DNA of 8,161 bases, from contig JAQXEB010000218.1 of assembly GCA_029251065.1 (NCBI GenBank), forward strand, positions 1 to 8,161. Direction: 5' to 3'. Below the pieces are notes generated by a model. The model ran no database searches and had not been told where the DNA came from. It saw nothing but the letters and a program-made list of their open reading frames with translations. Source of the DNA: Luminiphilus sp. GTDB taxonomy: Bacteria; Pseudomonadota; Gammaproteobacteria; Pseudomonadales; Halieaceae. Below, piece by piece: positions 5,570 to 8,161 of this stretch (position 1 is the stretch's first letter; every line of letters starts with the position of its first letter). A program made the position numbers and the translations under genes.

Positions 5570-7672
5570 TTAGTCTCCGAATTGATAGCCGACGGTCGCG
5601 CCCACTGTACGCGGCTCGCCAAACTGATAGTAGGGCTCGAGCGCATACTCCTTGCGTGGATCGTTCCCGAATGTACCAAACCCTCGGGTAATGGTGAGTT
5701 CATCTGTCATGTTGCGACCCCATACGGTCAGTGACCAGGGACCGTCTGTCCACGCCAGAGCGACATTAATCAGCTCCGCCGTGGGCGATTTGACGTTGTG
5801 ACGATCAGAGAGGAAAAAGCTGTCACGTCCAGTGACCTCAAGACTCGCATTCAACGCCGTTGTCAGGGCCCACGTCGCGCCAAGTCGATACTGCCATGAG
5901 GGCGCTTGCGGTTGATCCCGGCCAGAGAGATCAGTGCCGTCCACATTAACGTAACGATCGAAGGCCGCCTCGAGCAATCCTACGCCTGCGTTAATCGTGA
6001 GGTTTTGGCTGACGCTCCAATCGAGTCGGCCCTCAAGGCCCTGATTGGTTCCGCTGGCCGCGTTGTCAGTGAAATCGGTAAATGATGTGCTGCCGTCCGC
6101 TCGCGGGATGACCAATGAACTCTTCACTTGTTGGTTGCTGCGCGCCATATTAAACACCGTCAAGACGGTTCTTAAGTCACCGTTAAGACGGCTAGCACGC
6201 CACCCAAGCTCAGTATTTACGACCGCTTCTTCACCAAACCGATAGTTGTCGGCATAGGGAGCAATGTTGATCTCGTCGGAGAACGAGAGCAGTGTTGATG
6301 AAAGCGTTGCATTAAAGCCGCCGGCTCGAACCCCTCTAGAGAGCGTCATGTAGAGCGCATTGCGATCATTAACTGTCCATTCGATGCTGGCGTTGCCAGT
6401 CCAATAACGGTCGCTGAATGTCGTATCGACCTCGGCTGAATCCCGGTAGTCAACATCGCGATACTCGATACGCGCGCCGGCTGTTAAGGTCAACTGATCG
6501 GTAATTTGCTGAGATGTCTGCCCGAAAGCCGCCCAAGTTTGCGTTGTATTCGTACTCTCGAAGGGTGCGGCTAAATACGTATATTGCCGTTTCAGCTTTT
6601 GTGAATCGTCGCGTGCATAAAGGCCCACGGTCCACTGCGTGTTTGCGCTCGTGACGGGGCGCAGACGCCACTCGAGTGTTTGGCGTTCAATGTCTCGGTC
6701 ATAGGCGTCAAAGGAGCTGTACTCCCAAAATGGCGCAATGCCAACAAAGCTCCAGTCCTCGTCGTAGCTGTAGCGAGCGTCAGCCCTAACCGAGCTTGCT
6801 TGCAGCTGTGACTCGTACCGGTCGCCCTGGTGATTCCAGCGCACAAAGCCCGTGTCAAGCTCTAGACTGTCTTCGCCCGGGTTGTCGCTGAGCGTCTGTC
6901 GAGTGTTATCGAGCGAGAACGCGTCATACCCATTGGCGATATCGATTCGGCTGACTCCTACATCAATCGTATTGCGATCGTAGCGCTGACGAATCGACAG
7001 TCGGGTGGTTGTTTCGTCGCGATTGTTTGTGTCGTTGACGCCTAAATACGCATTGTCGACCCAACCGTTTGAACGGTAATTTTGATGGGCGATTCGCGCA
7101 GACAATGTTGGCGAGACGGGGCGATTGACAACGATACTGCTACGCCGACCGCCAAAGTTTTCTAATCCAAGCGCCAGGTCGGCCACGTTAGTATCGGTGG
7201 GCATATTATTTTGAATGTTTATCAGTCCTGCCAGCGCCCCGGCGCCCATGAGCGTGCCTTGAGGACCTCTCAGGACGTCTATTTGCGCCGTATCGAAGGT
7301 CGTGAGAGCACCGCCGATACCACTGATATCCACCCCGTCTTGTAAAATGACGACCGACGGATTAATGGGTTCAATGAATTGACTTCGCTCGCCGATGCCT
7401 CGAATTTGGAAAAATCGTTGGCGTGACGCGCCTGCGGAGGCTGCAACGTTTGGAAGTGTTGTCAGCACATCTTCAAAGTGCATCGCGGAGCGTCTTGAGA
7501 GATCGGCCGCTGTGAGCGAGTCTGAGCTCATTCGGTCGCGGTCGGACGTCATCAGCGTGGCAGTGATAACGATTTCCTCGATCGCTGATGGAACTTGAGC
7601 CATGCCCGTGGCAGATGTTGTTAAGAGGAGTACGGTCGCTGAGAGACGAGCGAGAAGCAGGTAAGGGTTCAA
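5570..7672 (-). CDS. TonB-dependent outer-membrane receptor, probably for thiamine
   Basis: From a TTG start at 7672 this is a 700-residue protein with a signal peptide (NPYLLLARL, then SATVLLLTTSATG, cleavage likely near MAQ at 24-26). A TonB box IEEIVITAT (31-39) follows, then a plug domain (about 45-160) with FQIRGIGERSQF and RGPQGTLMGAGALAGLINI (135-153), and a beta-barrel to the end. The C-terminus TVGYQFGD carries its aromatic residue two positions before the end. Such receptors import scarce substrates across the outer membrane using TonB energy. The TPP riboswitch in its leader and the thiamine genes behind it indicate thiamine or a thiamine derivative as substrate. TTG 7672 is preferred because an AGGA lies at 7682-7685, nine bases upstream, and the signal peptide begins properly there. 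The upstream in-frame GTG at 7732 would add 20 residues unlike a signal peptide and would remove the leader hairpin from the untranslated region. Confidence 0.9.
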   Translation of the reverse strand: MNPYLLLARLSATVLLLTTSATGMAQVPSAIEEIVITATLMTSDRDRMSSDSLTAADLSRRSAMHFEDVLTTLPNVAASAGASRQRFFQIRGIGERSQFIEPINPSVVILQDGVDISGIGGALTTFDTAQIDVLRGPQGTLMGAGALAGLINIQNNMPTDTNVADLALGLENFGGRRSSIVVNRPVSPTLSARIAHQNYRSNGWVDNAYLGVNDTNNRDETTTRLSIRQRYDRNTIDVGVSRIDIANGYDAFSLDNTRQTLSDNPGEDSLELDTGFVRWNHQGDRYESQLQASSVRADARYSYDEDWSFVGIAPFWEYSSFDAYDRDIERQTLEWRLRPVTSANTQWTVGLYARDDSQKLKRQYTYLAAPFESTNTTQTWAAFGQTSQQITDQLTLTAGARIEYRDVDYRDSAEVDTTFSDRYWTGNASIEWTVNDRNALYMTLSRGVRAGGFNATLSSTLLSFSDEINIAPYADNYRFGEEAVVNTELGWRASRLNGDLRTVLTVFNMARSNQQVKSSLVIPRADGSTSFTDFTDNAASGTNQGLEGRLDWSVSQNLTINAGVGLLEAAFDRYVNVDGTDLSGRDQPQAPSWQYRLGATWALTTALNASLEVTGRDSFFLSDRHNVKSPTAELINVALAWTDGPWSLTVWGRNMTDELTITRGFGTFGNDPRKEYALEPYYQFGEPRTVGATVGYQFGD

Positions 7673-7680
7673 TGTGACAA

Positions 7681-7728
7681 TTCCTGTGTGTCGAGTAATG
7701 TCAAAATGGCGGGTATAACGACAAGGAA
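7681..7728 (-). promoter_or_regulatory. Candidate Shine-Dalgarno-sequestering hairpin (riboswitch expression platform)
   Basis: On the - strand RNA, UUCCUUGUCG (from 7728 to 7719) can pair with CGACACACAGGAA (7693 to 7681). This makes two five-pair blocks, UUCCU:AGGAA and UGUCG:CGACA, separated by a CAC bulge, with a 25-base loop. The AGGA at 7682-7685 is the ribosome binding site of the receptor, so the hairpin would block its translation. It lies between the TPP aptamer and the TTG start, where the expression platform of a translational riboswitch is expected. The aptamer's own 3' strand also contains AGGAA (7768-7772), which could compete for the same UUCCU when TPP is absent. No terminator hairpin with a U tract is visible in the leader. 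The pairing was read by eye and no folding energy was computed. Confidence 0.5.
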
Positions 7729-7763
7729 ACACGGGATTCGGTCGAGCGAGTGTGCTCTGAAGT

Positions 7764-7843
7764 CCTGTTCCTACGCCGGTACTAGCCGGTTCAGGTTCAA
7801 CGGGTTTACTCTAAGAGCATCTCAGGCATTGCCACCCCGCAGG
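7764..7843 (-). promoter_or_regulatory. TPP riboswitch (THI element) aptamer
   Basis: Read on the - strand, the segment shows the conserved TPP-aptamer blocks in order. CCUG is the 5' side of P1, followed by CGGGGUGGC and CCUGAGAUG (the CUGAGA pyrimidine-sensing loop). A short P3 hairpin UGCUC-UUA-GAGUA comes next, then ACCCGUUGAACCUGAACCGG, CUAGUACCGG and CGUAGGAA, and CAGG closes P1. TPP binding should lower expression of the operon that begins with the receptor at 7672. The identification rests on several long matches to the THI-box consensus and agrees with the function of the genes downstream. Part of it (7804-7828) is repeated in inverted form at the window end. Confidence 0.96.
7804..7828. 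repeat. Inverted repeat, internal arm inside the TPP aptamer
   Basis: The 25 bases here match the reverse complement of 8137-8161 at 23 positions, with the first 17 (7804-7820) exact. This arm covers the CUGAGA/P3 part of the riboswitch aptamer, where it is functional sequence, so it is the likely original copy. Confidence 0.85.
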
Positions 7844-7851
7844 TGACGTGT

Positions 7852-7857
7852 ATTGTA
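7852..7857 (-). promoter_or_regulatory. Candidate -10 element of the thiamine operon promoter
   Basis: On the - strand TACAAT (5 of 6 to the TATAAT consensus) lies just upstream of the aptamer, so transcription would start near 7845-7848, right before the first aptamer base. No good -35 hexamer is found 16-18 bases further upstream, so the promoter may be weak, activator-assisted or misplaced. The call depends mainly on position relative to the riboswitch. Confidence 0.4.
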
Positions 7858-7943
7858 ACAGATCGGCCCACACAGTAGTGTTTGGAACTGAAATAATTTC
7901 CCTGTAGCAAGGGTGAACTTACGAGGTCAAAGCTAGGATAATA

Positions 7944-8159
7944 ATGACGGACTCAATCAGCGGAGAAAATGAAGTGCGCGATGCGCAGTCCCCCCTTTCA
8001 ATTGTCGAGTTTGCAAGACGACAGGTTGCGGTATTGGAACGACAAATGTTGTCTGCGACAGATTTAGCCGATCTTTTGGATCTTGCTATTTCAGGGATAA
8101 GGCAGTTGTCGGGCGGCACTCAAGTCGAAATTTGGCTGCATGATATGCTCTTAGAGTAA
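7944..8159 (+). CDS. N-terminus of a DUF484/GAF-like sensory protein, apparently truncated at window edge
   Basis: The frame opens at ATG 7944, five bases after AGGA at 7935-7938, and reads 71 residues to a TAA at 8157-8159. The product is soluble, with a helical stretch SIVEFARRQVAVLERQ and then LADLLDLAISGIRQLSGG and TQVEIWLHD. The helix plus the start of a VEIWLHD strand resembles the beginning of DUF484/GAF-type sensory regions, which often sit ahead of GGDEF domains; this is a weak, by-eye resemblance. The last codons (Met-Leu-Leu-Glu-stop) come from sequence that is an inverted copy of the riboswitch. The natural protein is therefore probably longer, and the stop may be an artefact of a chimeric junction near 8137-8145. 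A true small protein is the alternative. The gene is divergent from the thiamine operon, with 100 bases between it and the aptamer. Confidence 0.5.
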   Translation: MTDSISGENEVRDAQSPLSIVEFARRQVAVLERQMLSATDLADLLDLAISGIRQLSGGTQVEIWLHDMLLE

Positions 8160-8161
8160 AC
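8137..8161. repeat. Inverted repeat, terminal arm at the window end
   Basis: The last 17 bases, atgctcttagagtaaac (8145-8161), are the exact reverse complement of 7804-7820. The match continues to 8137 with mismatches only at 8140 and 8144. It runs up to the final base of the window, so its full extent is unknown. It lies inside, and ends, the small open reading frame that starts at 7944. Confidence 0.85.

Noticed and set aside
5489..5734. Open frames on the + strand across 5489-5734 and similar ones inside the receptor, FHA activator and kinase genes
   Set aside because: They lie opposite or out of frame to well-supported genes, have no recognisable domains and show the composition of shadow frames.
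7673..7732. Longer receptor starting at GTG 7732
   Set aside because: The added 20 residues are polar and basic and precede a normal signal peptide. The Shine-Dalgarno AGGA at 7682-7685 serves TTG 7672, and the extension would cover the proposed leader hairpin.
7882..7910. Promoter for the gene at 7944 (TTGGAA, 17 bases, TAGCAA)
   Set aside because: The -35 is fair but the -10 matches only three of six bases, so it cannot be told from chance.
7919..8119. Open frame on the - strand opposite the 7944 gene
   Set aside because: No ribosome binding site or protein resemblance; the + strand frame has both.

Overview
The window looks like chromosomal DNA from a Gram-negative, probably marine-type gammaproteobacterium. 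This rests on an outer-membrane TonB-dependent receptor, sigma-54 activator architecture, a TPP riboswitch controlling a receptor/PnuT set, and the general look of the proteins. It is inference; no taxonomic search was possible. The window is gene-dense, with no rRNA, tRNA, CRISPR array or insertion sequence that I can see.

Left part, + strand. The 3' end of a gene for a membrane protein, probably an MFS transporter (1-207), is followed by a 101-base gap. Then comes a two-gene signalling operon: an FHA-domain sigma-54-type activator with two C-terminal helix-turn-helix motifs (309-1799), joined by an ATGA overlap to a membrane-anchored Ser/Thr protein kinase (1796-3091). The natural reading is that the kinase generates phosphothreonine recognised by the FHA domain, which controls sigma-54 transcription of unknown targets.

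Right part, - strand (read from about 7850 down to 3057). This is a compact thiamine-salvage operon. It begins with a weak promoter-like -10, a well-conserved TPP riboswitch aptamer (7764-7843) and a candidate hairpin that hides the Shine-Dalgarno of the first gene. Five tightly packed genes follow. They encode a TonB-dependent receptor (outer-membrane uptake), a small YkoF/MTH1187-type thiamine-binding protein, a PnuT/PnuC-type inner-membrane transporter, an APH/choline-kinase-fold kinase likely to be thiamine kinase, and a ketopantoate-reductase (PanE/ApbA) family protein. Spacings are 3 bases, then overlaps of 4, 28 and 8 bases, so the genes are probably co-transcribed and translationally coupled. 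Together they would bring thiamine across both membranes and trap it as thiamine phosphate. TPP would shut the system off through the riboswitch. The role of the PanE-like protein here is the least obvious.

The two operons converge and their last genes overlap tail to tail by 35 bases (3057-3091) with no terminator visible. On the far right a + strand gene starts at 7944 and reads like the N-terminus of a DUF484/GAF-like sensory protein. It stops after 71 codons at the window edge, and its last 17 bases (8145-8161) are an exact inverted copy of part of the riboswitch aptamer (7804-7820). This suggests the window end is a chimeric or fold-back junction rather than the real end of that gene.
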